Assembly (NCBI GenBank): GCA_024734555.1
Contig: JANPWX010000333.1
Coordinates: forward strand, 195,240 to 259,239
DNA: 64,000 nucleotides
Direction of reading: 5' to 3'
From: Trochalopteron elliotii
Taxonomy: Eukaryota; Chordata; Aves; Passeriformes; Leiothrichidae
Both the position numbers and the translations under genes were made by a program. The notes beneath the pieces are model-generated. The model had not been told where the DNA came from. It saw only the letters and a program-made list of their open reading frames with translations, and did not search any database. This document shows positions 48,376 to 60,700 of the stretch, piece by piece. Within the stretch, counting starts at the first letter, position 1, and each line of letters opens with the position of its first letter.

Positions 48376-49519
48376 CCCAGGGATGTGTCATGTGCTGAAT
48401 TCTGCAGGTCAGGAGCTGCTGGGGCACCTTTGCAATCCTCTCTCTCTGCTCCCCAAACCCTGGCCCAGTGCAGCCCCCCTGGCACAGATCCTCTCCCAAC
48501 CTTCTCTCCCACCAGCCCTGCTCACCACCAGTTTCAATGCACAAATCCCAACCTCTGCACTTGCTGGAATAATCTTGTGTCATGTTCACAGAGATCAGAC
48601 AGGATTTATTTCTCGATGAAACTCAGCTGATAATATAAAACAAGTTATTAATCCACTCAGACCAGCCATCTAACACCCAAAGCCTGTTACTCTTGCTGGC
48701 TGAAAGGAGATATTTGATTGAATCAGGAGGATCTTTTAGCTCTGTCTTCTTGTTAGAGTTAGAAGCTGCTTAAAAATGTGCAGCCAGGGTTTGTGTCCCT
48801 ACATCCACCACCTGACTGTTGGCTCTTCCTTACTGGTGACTGAGGCTGTGAACTGAGTCTTTGCAGTAAGAAAAGGAACAAAAGTCAGGATTCCAGTTCC
48901 CTCCACTACACTTTCATTTAGTACTGAGATCCCAGGACTAGAAATAAGGCCAGTCCTAATTAATCATGGTTTGTTTGGGTTTTTTTGTCTTGAATATTCA
49001 TTAAACACTTCTTCCTTTTGGGCTCTGAGCTCTGTTTCCCTGCCTCTCCCTGGTTATGGCTCACCAGCTCTCAATCTTCTCTATCTGATATCCCCCACGA
49101 GCTCCCTGTGTTACCCCATTTTCATCCTCCCCACCATGGACAGCCCTGTTCCTGGGATCATGGCACATCCCCACACCCCTGCCACAGTCCCCAAGGGAGA
49201 TCCCCATGCCCACAGGCTGGGCAGGATGCAAGGCAATACCCTGCAGCATTCACTGCTCTTCTGGTCATGAAAAAGCTGCACCTAAAGAGTTTGGGGAGGT
49301 ACAGATGCTTTGAAGATTGGTGTAGCTTCTAACACTTGTGCGTTTGTACCTCTGTGCTGAAAAACTCTGATTCCTCCATAGGAGTGGTTTAGATCTGTCA
49401 AAACTCTGTGTTTAGCTGCTGGTGTAACCAGCAGGGACTGGATTTTCTCTCCTTTTCTGTCAGAGGGTTTGATGAGAGGACTGGTATCAAGAGGATCAGC
49501 CAGAGAGTGATGATAATAC

Positions 49520-49602
49520 TTTTAGCATCTGAGCCAAAGCCCACTGCCTTTTGTGAAAGCCTTTTCATTGACTTCAGTGGGGTTTGATCAGCCCTGTGCC
49601 TC
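49520..49602. repeat. Palindromic amniote-type repeat remnant
   Basis: TCTGAGCCAAAGCCCACTGC followed by CATTGACTTCAGTGGGGTTT and GATCAGCCC has the shape 'gatccaaagcccattgaag...cattgacttcaatgggctttggatc'. The two halves are rough inverted copies. It is a good match to an old dispersed text found widely in reptile and bird DNA. The formal name is unknown to me. Confidence 0.5.
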
Positions 49603-52600
49603 ACACAGGACTGGGCAGGCTTTGCTTTGAACACAGCTTCAGCATCAGACACCAAAGTTTCCAAAGGCCACCAAGTGGCCCGGTCACAGAAGTTTCAGAA
49701 CAGGCAGGGCAGCCAGGGGAGAAAAGAATTATTCTCTTTCTTGATGTTTTCAGTTCCTTAAACACCTTTCTCATGCCTTTCCCAACGTATTTCTTTTTCA
49801 AGTATTCCCCAACATCTCCTAAAGCATCCAAAAAGGAAAAAAGACATCAACTCGTTTTTAACAGATAGAGGTAAAACCCAAAAGATTTTGTATAAATAAA
49901 CAAATAAATATGAGAGGAGAGAAGAAAGTAAACACAGAAAAGATGATTAAATGCTTTGAGAGGCTGACAGGAAGGCAATAGTTTAACTCCTCTCTCACAC
50001 AGCCTGAAATCTGCTAAATGCAGGGAACACAATTCTACCCATCTCTGTTTATTGCATTATGCATAAACTCTGCTACCCAGGGAGAGACGAGCACATCTTG
50101 ACACGCTGTGACAAGCTGCCAAAGTTTCTGCAAACAGGAGGTTCCTGAGCAGCCTCACTAAGTGAGGACAGCCCACATGTGCTCCTAATGACGTGAGAGC
50201 AGAGCTGTGCCCAAAATCTGCCTCCCTGGGCACCCGTGCCAGGCACACCAGGAACAAATGGGGGATGGAAAAGCCTGGCAACGGGAGCAGCACTGGAACA
50301 GTGGATGTGAACTTCCACACCTCCCAACAGCCACTGTTGCTGCTTTACATCAGAAATGAAATGAGCCTGTGACCATCCAAGGATTTAAACTCATTAAGAT
50401 GCTGCTTGACTCTGAGTATTTTTGGGGGGCAAGACCACAGTCTCATTTCCCTCTTAGGTTTTCTGCCTCGTTACATACTAAAAACTGAAAGCTAATTAGC
50501 AGCTTGCATAAAATGCAGGAGGGATGAGGGAAGGTGTGACAGAGACAGGTGGCTGTCACCAGGGAATGTCTCTTCCCATAAATGCTGGTGCCCATTCACA
50601 GGCTCCAGGAAACCTTGCCCCCAAGAAAATAAATGCCAGCTGCAAAGCACGTGGTGTGTGCTCTGCTGCTCTTCAGCAGCTTCCCCTTTGCACCCCCAGT
50701 TAATTACAGCTTTGAGGAATAGCAGCCCATAATCATGGACATGCAAACTCATTTCTCTTTAAATGAAACCTGGCTAACGGTTGAGTTTTACTGGAACAAT
50801 TTTCAAACAAACAAGCTCTGAAGCTTCAAAGGAATCTTAAACTCCATTAAATAATACAGTTCCTTCACAGGGATTTCTCCTGGGAAGGGATGTCTTCAAT
50901 TCAAGTGCCATGTTATGACAAGCATGACAGACTTGATAGCGATCTGTTCCAACTCATGACATTGCTTAAATTAGGTTAGATAGAATCTGTACAGGCTTTC
51001 CAAGGAAAGCTCCTCTGGGTGAAAGCACTATTATTTTTGTTAATGGCAGTGAATTATGATTTTCTTCTCCTAGGAGTCATAAACTGTGTTGCTACACAGT
51101 ACTACATCATGTAATGTATGTAATACATGATTCCTTAGTAGGGGTGGAAACTGTTACATTTGCATACATTAGAGCCAGAGTTGTAATCAGAATGTGTTTT
51201 CCCGCTTCCTTCATTGAATATTTATGGATTTCTTTCCCACTTCCCCCTCTGCTGCACATGTCTCTCCTTGACCTGGTGTCTTGCTCTGTCTCATTCAAAC
51301 TGTGGAAGAGCTGGTGCTCGTGGCAGGCTCCTGTTGCTCAGCAGACACTGAGTGCCTGGCTGCCTTTCAGGCTGCTCTCTCAGCCTCCCTCTCTGCCGTG
51401 CACATGCAGCCACAGCCTCAGCCATGTGGGAAGGCAGATGGAGGCAGAAAGCAGCTCCACTCCATCGCTGTGGGCTCAGGAGCACATCAGGCCAGGCAGC
51501 TGCTGACAGCACCCTTGCAGGTAAACAAGGGGGTTTTGAGGTTGTAGCAACTCGTGAGCAAGCCTGAAAACACCACAGCCAGCAGATGACAGCGTAGAAA
51601 GGCACAGGGTGATGCCTTCAGTGCTATGCCTCTGTGTTCAGGACATTCCACACAGTTATTTCCAAGGGCTCAGATCTCTAAAGGTGCTCCTGGGCTCCTG
51701 AATCTCTGATGCTTTGCTCAGAAATCCTGTTTAATAGCTCAGCAAGCAAACCCATGCTTGTATTCTTCCACAGCTCTGATAGTTCACATCTCAAATTTAA
51801 AATAAGTCATTCAAGTGCAAACATAGATTTAAGGGATTTGTTCTGAGCTCACATGAGCATACCTGTTTTCCCATCAGGACAAAGCAAGACAGGAGACTGA
51901 CACCCATTTGTAATTTTCAGAGGGGCTGGAGGCCATCTGAGCAGCCTGGACAAAGGAAAGCAGCAAGTGCACTGGTTTTGATGCCACACATGAGCACAGA
52001 AACAAAACAGCAAAGCTGGAAGACCATGAGAAAGATCAAGAAGCAGAAGAAATCCGAATTGCTTTTGAATGCTATAAAACAACAATAAGTATATAAAGCT
52101 CTAGGAAAAATGCTTGGATCTCAAGTACACAAACCCACACTTGGGCCATTTTGCTAAATACAGTGTCTGCAACTTGTGTAACAGCACATCTCCAGTCTCC
52201 CCTCCAGATAAAGTTTGTGCAAAATGAGATTTTGGGTTTGGGACAAAATGGGAGGTGGGTGAGATCCCTCCCTGGCTCCTGAGGCCCTGCTGGAGCACTC
52301 AGACACTGACAGGGGTGGTGTCTCTGATCATGGACACCAGGATCCTCCCAAGCACATTGGTGCTGATCAAAACAGAGCAGACCTTCCTGATGTCCATCAT
52401 GCTGGCAAGGCTCTGCCAGGCTAAGAGGAGCTTTCACATCCATGTGTCAAAAGCCCACAGTGATAACAGGCTGCACATTCAGAACTGAATTATTGCCCAT
52501 GCCAGGAGGTTAGAGAGAAACCAAGAGCATTCCTTACCGACTCAGACCAATTTAAGCTCAGGTTGCCAGAGTGACACGTTGTTATTTCTTAGCTGAGAGA

Positions 52601-53843
52601 TCATTCAAGGCAAACCTGAGCCCTGCAGGCAGCCTGTGGGCAGCCCAACACACAGCCAGGGGCAGAGCGAGGGAGCACTGCAGGTTAGAGGCCACTGCAA
52701 CCAAAAGGACACAAAAGGATCTCTGTGCTGCCACAGAGAAATATTCTCTGCCTCAGAGCAGATTTATGGCTGGGCTGCCAGGGAAGAGTTGCCTTAAATA
52801 AAAAGGAGCAGAGAGGGTGGTTCTAGAGTGAGGTTCCTGAGGCTGTGCAGACGAGGAGGTGGCAGTACATGGTACTCCAAGGGTTTTAATACATGACCAA
52901 AGATGTACTTACAGCTAAGAGATGACTGGGTGCCTAAAAATGCAGACAAACACATGGGACCAGATCTCTGAGGAGGCAAGTTTCTCCTGAGATGGGATTA
53001 GAGGAATTTCCAAGTCCCTCCCAGTCAAGGGAAATGCAATGACAGGAGTGTGGCATCTCTCTGCTTCTTAAAATTGCAAAAGTAGCTCTGCAGAACTGGT
53101 CTTTGTGCTGAAGAACAGTTGTAAAACTATAAGAGGAAAACAAATTTTAAATAGGATGTTGCAATTCCTGTGCCATTGGGACAGGCACAAAGCAAAAAGT
53201 ATCAGGTGGTTTTACTTCCTACATTTGAATTGGTGACAAGTTCATGGTAAAAAAAATATGAAAAGCATCTTGAAATAGCTTTGGCCTCTCTCTTCCCACA
53301 TGAGACACTAGTCAAAATTATCTGATAATTATGTTACAGCCATTTGCCATCCTGGGAAGGATAGACACTGTCACTCTGCTGCTGCACTCATCCTGGAAAA
53401 TCATTCATGTCATGCAAACAAGGAACATGCTTTAAAACACTATCCAGACTCACAGTCCTTAAAGTTGGAGGAATCACACACCACTGGACAGACACAAGCC
53501 CCGAGTTCCCACCCAGCACAGGTCAGATGCCCCTGCAATCCCAAAGTATGGGAAAATTTGCTATTGTATTGGATCATGGTTCTTCAGCTGTTAACCAGCA
53601 GACTGCAGTGCTGTTAATCTAAGATCTTTATGAAAACAACATTATTTTCAAAGAGAACTCGATATTTATGGCTGATAAACGTCATTTGATAATTTTTGTG
53701 AAATTAAATTTAAGTTCATACTGCATGCTCTCAAAATTACTCTATAAAATTACACTTAAAACAAAAATTATATAAATCACAGACAAACTGATACAGTCCT
53801 TACCCCTTAAAAGTACTGCATGGGCATTATCTAACCATGATAT

Positions 53844-53894
53844 ATGCAAACAGGATGCAAATTAAGTAGCAGTGGGTGTGGTATATATGCAAAT
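53844..53894 (+). promoter_or_regulatory. Cluster of three POU-octamer words
   Basis: ATGCAAAC (53844-53851), ATGCAAAT (53855-53862, continuing TAA) and ATGCAAAT (53887-53894) lie on one strand within 51 bases. The first two are spaced 11 bp apart, about one helical turn. The surrounding 250 bp are AT-rich and repeat-free. A neural or developmental enhancer is possible but unproven. Confidence 0.35.
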
Positions 53895-56447
53895 TTCAAA
53901 TCCTCCCCAGTCCCAATTTCCCCTCCATGAACTGCCTACAGCTATAACTCAGAATTTATAAGCCTCTCAGCCTCTCTGTCAGGGGAATGAGGCAAAAAAA
54001 ATGGAAAATGATCCAAAGTCAACCTGCTGCCTTAGGCCCTGCTCCTATCTGGGGATTTGGCCACCCCAGGAAGTGAAGATGGCTAAGCAAGGTGAGGCAC
54101 AGGAAGGTGTGGTATTTGTGAAAAACCCCGTGGCCAGTGGGCACCTGAGGATTTCTGTGTTGCTCAGTAGAGAGGTGAGAGCTTGAGGGCTGGAATTCCC
54201 ACATGGAAAGCACCATGGATAAGGAGCTGCCCTGCTGTTCCCTGCTCACCTGAGGGGACACCTGAGCAAGGGGAAGCCCTGCAGCTGCTGTGCCCCTCAC
54301 ACCCACTGCTCACAGCCCTCCCACTTCCATCAGACAGATCTCACTTCCCCACAGCACAAATTGCTTTCATCAGCATCTCCCCACGGTTTTCAATGTAATC
54401 TGTCTCCTTGTTTTCCAGCAGTAATGTGAGATGACAAATTCCATGAAGAACTCTATCACACCTCTACCTAGAGGGGATTTTTTTTATGTTGCTAAGGCCT
54501 ATGTGCCTGGATTTAATTTTTATAAAAACAGAGCCCAGGTGTTTGAACAGAAAATATTCCCTGATTCAAACCAAATTAATATTTTGGAGAGTCTTCACTC
54601 CCAAGGTGAGAACTGGCACTAGAAATGACCTTGGGGCACGTAGGTCAGTGTCTTTCTGGAGGAAACATGAAAGTCATCCTTTTGTCTGACCTACCTGCCA
54701 CTGACAGAGGACATCATCACACTCACCCAGCACTGAAGGGGAAATGCCAACAGCTTGAGTTGAGTCCTATATTTCAAACCCAGCCTCCACAACATCAGTC
54801 CTAGGGGGCAATTTTCCATATGCTAGATGACAAAGCATTACAAGTGTTCTCCTTCATCTCTCCTAATACTTGAAGGCCTCCCCACCTTTCAATCCCTTTA
54901 AAATTTCTTTTTCAAGCATTTATTTGAGCCTTCTCTCAAAGGCTGTGGGGACTTTCACCCTGTGACAGCCTTGCTGTGTTTTTCTCGAGAGCCTTCCAGT
55001 GGCTTCCTTTCCCTCCAGGGCCCTCACCAGGGAACCAAGGCATCACTTTTAGTTTCAAGAGACTCAATAACAGAGGATCTGTCTGCCAAACCTGGCAGAC
55101 TCAAACTTAACAGAGTTTTCCTTCACAGTTTCAAAAGCAATAGGATAAAGCAGCCCCAGAGTGTCTGCTTCACCTTCCTCCTTTCTAACTCACACACTAC
55201 AAAAGGAAGTTGGTTATTTTTCACTCCTTTATTGGACTCACTGCATTTGTCATCAAGACCTTCCTCTGAGGACAAACCTAAAGACACACCTAAAGGACAG
55301 AAATGAAGGTTTTCCTTATCCCACTAATTGGGGATTTGGAGAGAGAACAGAGCAAAACACACAAGACAGGTCTGTAAATCTGTCCAGTTCAGTTCCAGGA
55401 CTCCCAGCTGTATCTCACCACTCACAGCCCTGGCCACTGAGTGAATTTGCTGAATGTTGCTACATTTTCTGCTTTCATTAGACCTTCACAAGCCACGCAG
55501 CCTTCACAGTCACAGCCAGGTAGAAAGGAAACTTAGTATATAGAGCAGAGACTGGGCTCAAAGAACAGAGGATTAAATAATTAATTTTGGTTCTGAGAAA
55601 GCACCTCAAAGAAACACAAATGAGAGCCTACTTTTTAGTTCAAACTCAGTGAAGGCAAACTTCATGTTCCTGAAGACTGGGAAAGTTGCCTTTTCCCCTG
55701 TGAACACCTTTTGGAGATAGCACAGTTTCTCTGAGCCCAGAGTAGCCTGAAAATTTCTGCATGAGAAAAAGGTATTTGAAGAGGAAATCAAGGAAAAATG
55801 CAGCTTTGAGCACAAGGTGCTTGAAGCCCCATCCACTGCAAATAGAACACCCTAATTTGTGACTGCAAACCTGGGAGTAACACGATGATCAAAGGCAGTG
55901 TCTGATAGCTCAGTACTTGTGACTTGTTCCTGTCTGTTCTGTTCCCACCTAATTATCCCTTCCTGAAGTGAATGGAAAATAGTTTCATCTGTTTTCACAA
56001 AGCTCGTTCCATCAAATTAGTCAGTGAGGTACGTGGTACAGTTACTGCTGGTAAAACCTACACCTAGGAACAACTGAAGACAGAAAAACCATCTCTCAAT
56101 GCCTTGTTTCTTTATTTGACAAATTCAACCAGCTCCTACAAGGGCGGGCTAGGAAAAAGAGTGTGCAGGAAAAGGCTCAGCAGACACCACCTTTCTCTGG
56201 CACACAGGTGCCAGGATGATGCTGCACATACAACACACCAACTCCTTTATCCCTGCTGATAGAAACAAACCAACCAAAAAACCACAGCACCTTTCTCTCT
56301 CTCCAGTCCTCTCTGTGCCCACAGGAGCACAGGTTTTCTACTACTGATGAATAAAGTCCACCAAGGCTGCTGTCATAGGGAATGCTGTCCTCAGCCCTTC
56401 CAAAACTTCATAGGCAATGCTTGCTCATGCCAGGGTGAGCTCATGCC

Positions 56448-56798
56448 ACATCTGTGGGAGAAAAATCTTTGAGCATTTGACTCTGTCACCTCACAAGAAC
56501 ATCGAATTCTTTGACATCTACTTCAGTTTGTTAAACCAGTTGCACCCAGTTGTCCAGCAGAGCAGAGAGAATCCAATCCCACAAGGGCTCAGGAAACAGA
56601 AACCACCAGGATGAAGTTGCTGTGACAGCAGTGCCCTAAACCTTCTCAAAGTGCATAAAATACTTCTTCCAACTCCACCATTTGTTGAATCAGTTCTGAA
56701 GACCATTGCTCATTCTGCAGCAGCATTAAAACAGAAGAGGAAGGGGGAAAGCCTGACACTGTCAGGTGACTGCAGGATCAGATGCCAATAAAACAAGT
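56448..56798 (+). repeat. Direct repeat copy 1 (351 bp) with open frame and AATAAA
   Basis: The block runs from ACATCTGTGGGAG to AATAAAACAAGT. It matches 58155-58532 with about eight substitutions and one 27-bp gap. Both copies share an open frame ending QGLRKQKPPG-stop, preceded by words such as FEHLTLSPHKNI and FDIYFSLLNQLHP. The frame is not recognised as any known protein. After the stop, about 185 bp lead to an AATAAA. Copy 1 lacks 27 bp (nine codons) after QLHP, and the gap keeps the frame. Confidence 0.9.
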
Positions 56799-58154
56799 GA
56801 AAATCACACAGCTTCTCAAGGATGGAGAGAGTGTTTGGATTAGCAGGGTTATCCACCATTCAGGAGGGTCTTAGCCTATCCTTATCCTTGGAAGGAGCAG
56901 CTCCTACCCAGGGCATGGTCTGGTTGGAGCATGAGCAGTTACAGGCTTTGGGAGCTCTCACCAGCAGCCAGCACTTACTTTATCAGCTGCTGTTAGGCTG
57001 CACCTGTGCTTTGGTCTCCTGAGTCTGTCAGAGTAATAATCCACTTGACATCTCCTCAGTCTCCTGTACATTTTATGGTTTTATGGCTTATTCCTCCATA
57101 ACATCACTGTGTATGTGCACTTTGGGTGGGCTGACCTTGAGAGGCAAAAGCTGCTGTTAGATAACTACACCCATAAATCCAGCTCAGCCTCGTGTCCTGC
57201 TGATCCCACTCCACTCTGAGCCTAACCCAGGTCTGAATGAAACTCCTGGGAAACCTCTGGCACCAGACATGTTCTTCTTTATGCTGTCTTCATGCCTCTC
57301 TGACCAAGTAAGCTGTAGTGTTACTAAGCTTTCCATCTAAAGACAATCCTTCCTTATTTGGAAATAAATTTAAAGCAGTGAATTAGATAATTATGGAAGA
57401 CAGATCCACAAGGGGAGAGAGAAGGTTACCAGCCTGTTCCCCCAGTCCCAACAGAGAACCATATCTTCTTAAAAGTATTCATGAAAGGTCTTCTTTAAGC
57501 TGTTTTGAGAGTTTCCAGGGGTGAACCCTGCTGCATTTGTATTTAGACACAAATTTTTAATTATTCACATGGTTTAGTCCTTGCACAGGTTTTCATATCA
57601 ATTCTAGGTCCATGGAGTGAATCAAATCAAAGATCATTATTCTTGAGGGGGTGTCAAGGGGTGGTGTTTGCTTTAAACTGGTGCATAAAATACACAAGAC
57701 ACTGTCAAAACAAGCTGGGAGTCTCTTTGTCTGCACTTCTCAGTCTGAAAATATTCCAAACCATACAGTGCAAAACACATGAAGTTGGAAAGTAACCCAT
57801 GGGGAGAAATAATGAATAAAACAATTTGATGCCTTTCCAATCTGACAAAACAAAGAAACATTTTGAGCAGCAGTTCTAAGGGATAAAAATCATCCAGCTT
57901 TTCATTATATGTGTTAATTTATGCCTTACATATTTAAAAAAACATTGAATTTTTAACTTGGAAACCTGCTACTGCATCTCACTGTGAGTGGCACTTGGGC
58001 AATATGCAGAGAAGCACTGGTAGATCTCAGCACTGAGAATGGTGCATTTCCAGTTACTACTAACACTTGCTAATTTAGAAAGGGATGGGGCTTTGCTGAG
58101 TGATTGGTTTTCCTAACCACAGATTTCCTTCCATCCATAGCTCTGGCCATGGTG
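56799..58154. other. Sequence between the two direct repeats
   Basis: About 1.36 kb separates the two copies. I see no retroviral gene words, no primer-binding site just after copy 1 and no polypurine tract before copy 2, so a conventional LTR-element interior is not supported. A pyrimidine-rich run ending TCCATAG lies just before copy 2 (58138-58140) and has the form of a splice acceptor. Confidence 0.6.
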
Positions 58155-58532
58155 ACATCTGTGGGAGGAAGGCCTTTGAGCATTTGACTCTGTCACCTCA
58201 CAAGAACATCAAATTCTTTGACATCTACTTCAGTTTGTTAAACCAGTTGCACCCAGCTGAAGAAGAAATGCAAATCTTGCACAGAGTCCAGCAGAGCAGA
58301 GAGAATCCAATCCCACAAGGGCTCAGGAAACAGAAACCACCAGGATGAAGTTGCTGTGACAGCAGTGCCCTAAACCTTCTCAAAGTGCATAAAATACTTC
58401 TTCCAACTCCACCATTTGTTGAATCAGTTCTGAAGACCGTTGCTCATTCTGCAGCAGCACTAAAACAGAAGAGGAAGGGGGAAAGCCTGACACTGTCAGG
58501 TGACTGCAGGATCAGATGCCAATAAAACAAGT
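58155..58532 (+). repeat. Direct repeat copy 2 (378 bp) with open frame and AATAAA
   Basis: This is the longer copy of the element. It includes the 27 bp encoding roughly EEEMQILHR that copy 1 lacks. Its open frame ends with the same stop, and it has an AATAAA at 58521-58526, six bases before the similarity stops. No poly(A) tract follows. It could be a duplicated terminal exon, an unnamed dispersed repeat, or a local segmental duplication. Nothing in the encoded sequence identifies a function. Confidence 0.9.
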
Positions 58533-60199
58533 CAGACTAGGCAGGATTTCAACTTGGCTGCTGTATTTAGCCATGACTGTCTCACTGAGACACGACTCGA
58601 TGCTACAGACACTTGAAAAGACACCTCTCTCACCTTCCCTCCTTCTCATCAAAAAGTCTAGGATACATTCCACACTGTAGGATGTATTTTAGTACATTCC
58701 AGATGAATGAAGAGGAGGGGTTATCTGTTCCTCAGTTTCAGATGCAGAAAGCATTCCTCCATTGAATAATCAGAATTAAAAATAAATACATGAAGAAACT
58801 CCATACAGCAAGAAAATAAGATGATCAGCAGCATGTTCTCCTCCAAAAAGAAACACTTCTAACTCTTTCAACAGAATTATAGATCAGCTGCCTACCACCA
58901 CATGGAAACTTTATACCAAGACGTTCAGCTATCATGTTATTATCTGGATTTTCTTATGAGGTGAGCATATTTTGCATCATATTTTCAATACAAAATCTGA
59001 AATCTTGTATTCTGGAAGCACCAGGAATCTCAGACTCTGTTGGAATTATTACCAACTAATGAGAGCAGAGATCAGAGGTTAAACTACACACCAGCACGGC
59101 TGAGAACAACTGAAACTGCTTTGCCTTTCAAAGAAGCCTCAACTTGTCCTAAGTGAGAAAACCAGTCAGAAAAAAAAAGTCATTATGTATTTTCTTCTAC
59201 TGTTTAGATTCCCTCACTCTGCCTATTCCCTTTATCCCTACCAAGAAGGTCACTCCGTGAATCTGTAAGCCAGCAAAACAAAAAGTCATGGAGAAGTACT
59301 TGTCAGCTTATTAATCAAGTACCTATGGCTCTCCCTGGAAAAGAAAAGTGATCACCAAAGTGATGTCTGTGTTTCTGTGCTCCAGCAAAGTTCTTTTTTT
59401 TTTTCCAAAAAAAGCCAGGATTCAAAACGAATATTCAAAAAATCAAGGCTTCAAAGACCTTCTTTCAATGATAAGTAATTTCTTCAACCTTTTCAAAAGC
59501 TGATCCTTGACCCTGAAGATTCTGATCTGTGTTCTCCTCTTGACACCTCCCTGCTCCCTGCCAGCTGTCTCACTTTGGCAACATCCTGCACAGAACAGGG
59601 ATGCAGCCCCTGAAACAACACAGAGCTCTGCTGACACCCAGTTCTTGTTGTCACCACCTCCCTTCCACTCCTAGATTAGTCTGCAGCCTTTGATACAAAA
59701 ATTGAAGAAACCATTAATAACAATAACACCAGAAGTGGACAGTTCAACCCCAACATAGCTGCTGTCACTGGTGTCCAGCAAACCTCAGCATGGAGCCAGG
59801 CTCTGTTGTCCCATCCTTGAACAGCCCACAGACACCCACATCACCCTTCTTCATCTCTTTAATTAGGAAAGGTGATTAGGAGGGATGGAGAAGGTGCTGC
59901 AGGGTTGGTTAGCAGCAGCCTGCAGATGACAGTGTCCTCATTCTCCACGGGTACCACCAGTGACACTCACAGCATGCCAGAACAATTCCAGGAGCACAGC
60001 TCTTGGAGAGGAGCAGATGGCTTGAACTGCATCCAAGGAGGCTGAAGTGAATGAATCCAAGCACAGCCAAGATGCAGGATGAGGGGAAGGATTTCTTTTA
60101 ACAGCTCCTGGAAGCATCATCTGCCCCTCTGTGGAGAAGCAACACTGCTCACATTTGTCAGGGCTGTGCCTTGGGTCTGACACCTTGCAAAGTCTGGCT

Positions 60200-60700
60200 G
60201 CTTAGGTGGCATCAGTAATCCATGCATTTGTCACCTCTGGGCTGGATTATAATAACTCAGTGTGTTTTGAAACTCAGTGTGGAAACTGTACACCAGCTCC
60301 AGCTGGTTGGGAATGGGGAACAACTGCTTATTTCATGGCTTATGCCAAGGGCATATCTGGTCTGTGCTCAAGTCTTTCCCATGGCTCCCAGCCAGTATCT
60401 GATGCCAGCTTAAGGCCCCCAGTTCTATTTTTCAAAGCAATTAGTGTCTCAAGTTCCAACCACATCAAAGTCTGAATTCTCATCCATGAGCCCCCATGGC
60501 ATCTGGGAGCCTTTGAGAGATCTTAAAACTCAGAACAAAGCATCTAGGGGAGCTGTGAAGAAAATAAGGTGGGTTTTATCAATAACTGTGGAATATTATT
60601 CTAGCAGATATCAGGCAAGTCCAGACTCTGATGCACTTCAGGCATATTTATTTAAGGTGGATTTACTTCCTCACCTAAATTCACAACTCAGATAACTGTT
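60200..60700 (+). pseudogene. Fossil of a non-LTR retrotransposon reverse-transcriptase C-terminus
   Basis: The translation begins VIHAFVTSGLDYNNSVCF, close to the motif (V)xHAFVTSRLDYCNxLxxG that marks the end of the reverse-transcriptase domain in L2/CR1-like LINEs. Then, after a frameshift, comes VETVHQLQLVGN, compared with the usual 'kLQLVQNaAARLL'. Next is sequence corresponding to 'LhWLPv...F(K)vLxxxyKAl', seen as VLFFKAISVSSSNHI, then HEPP-like words. The end, DALQAYLFKVDLLPHL, fits the usual 'sLxxFKxxLKTHLF'. Several frameshifts and stops show it is long dead. The family and age are inferred. It is far older than the CR1 copies here. Confidence 0.6.

Larger units (their letters stand above)
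43831..56447. other. Intergenic sequence, no gene recognised
   Basis: No exon or RNA gene was recognised. The stretch contains AT-rich candidate conserved DNA (44.40-44.76 kb), CR1 copies (45.49 and 48.12 kb), an AT/AC microsatellite (46.30-46.37 kb), an A-rich AAAAC tract (about 47.83-47.86 kb), a palindromic repeat remnant (49.52 kb) and an octamer cluster (53.84 kb). Confidence 0.75.

Noticed and set aside
52072..52443. Minus-strand open frame of 123 codons
   Set aside because: It has no recognised family or motif, and overlapping frames on the other strand are nearly as long. Treated as chance.
56448..58532. Direct repeats read as the two LTRs of a retrovirus-like element
   Set aside because: The copies do not begin TG and end CA at shared edges. 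There is no primer-binding site, polypurine tract, target-site duplication or retroviral coding word in the 1.36-kb interior.
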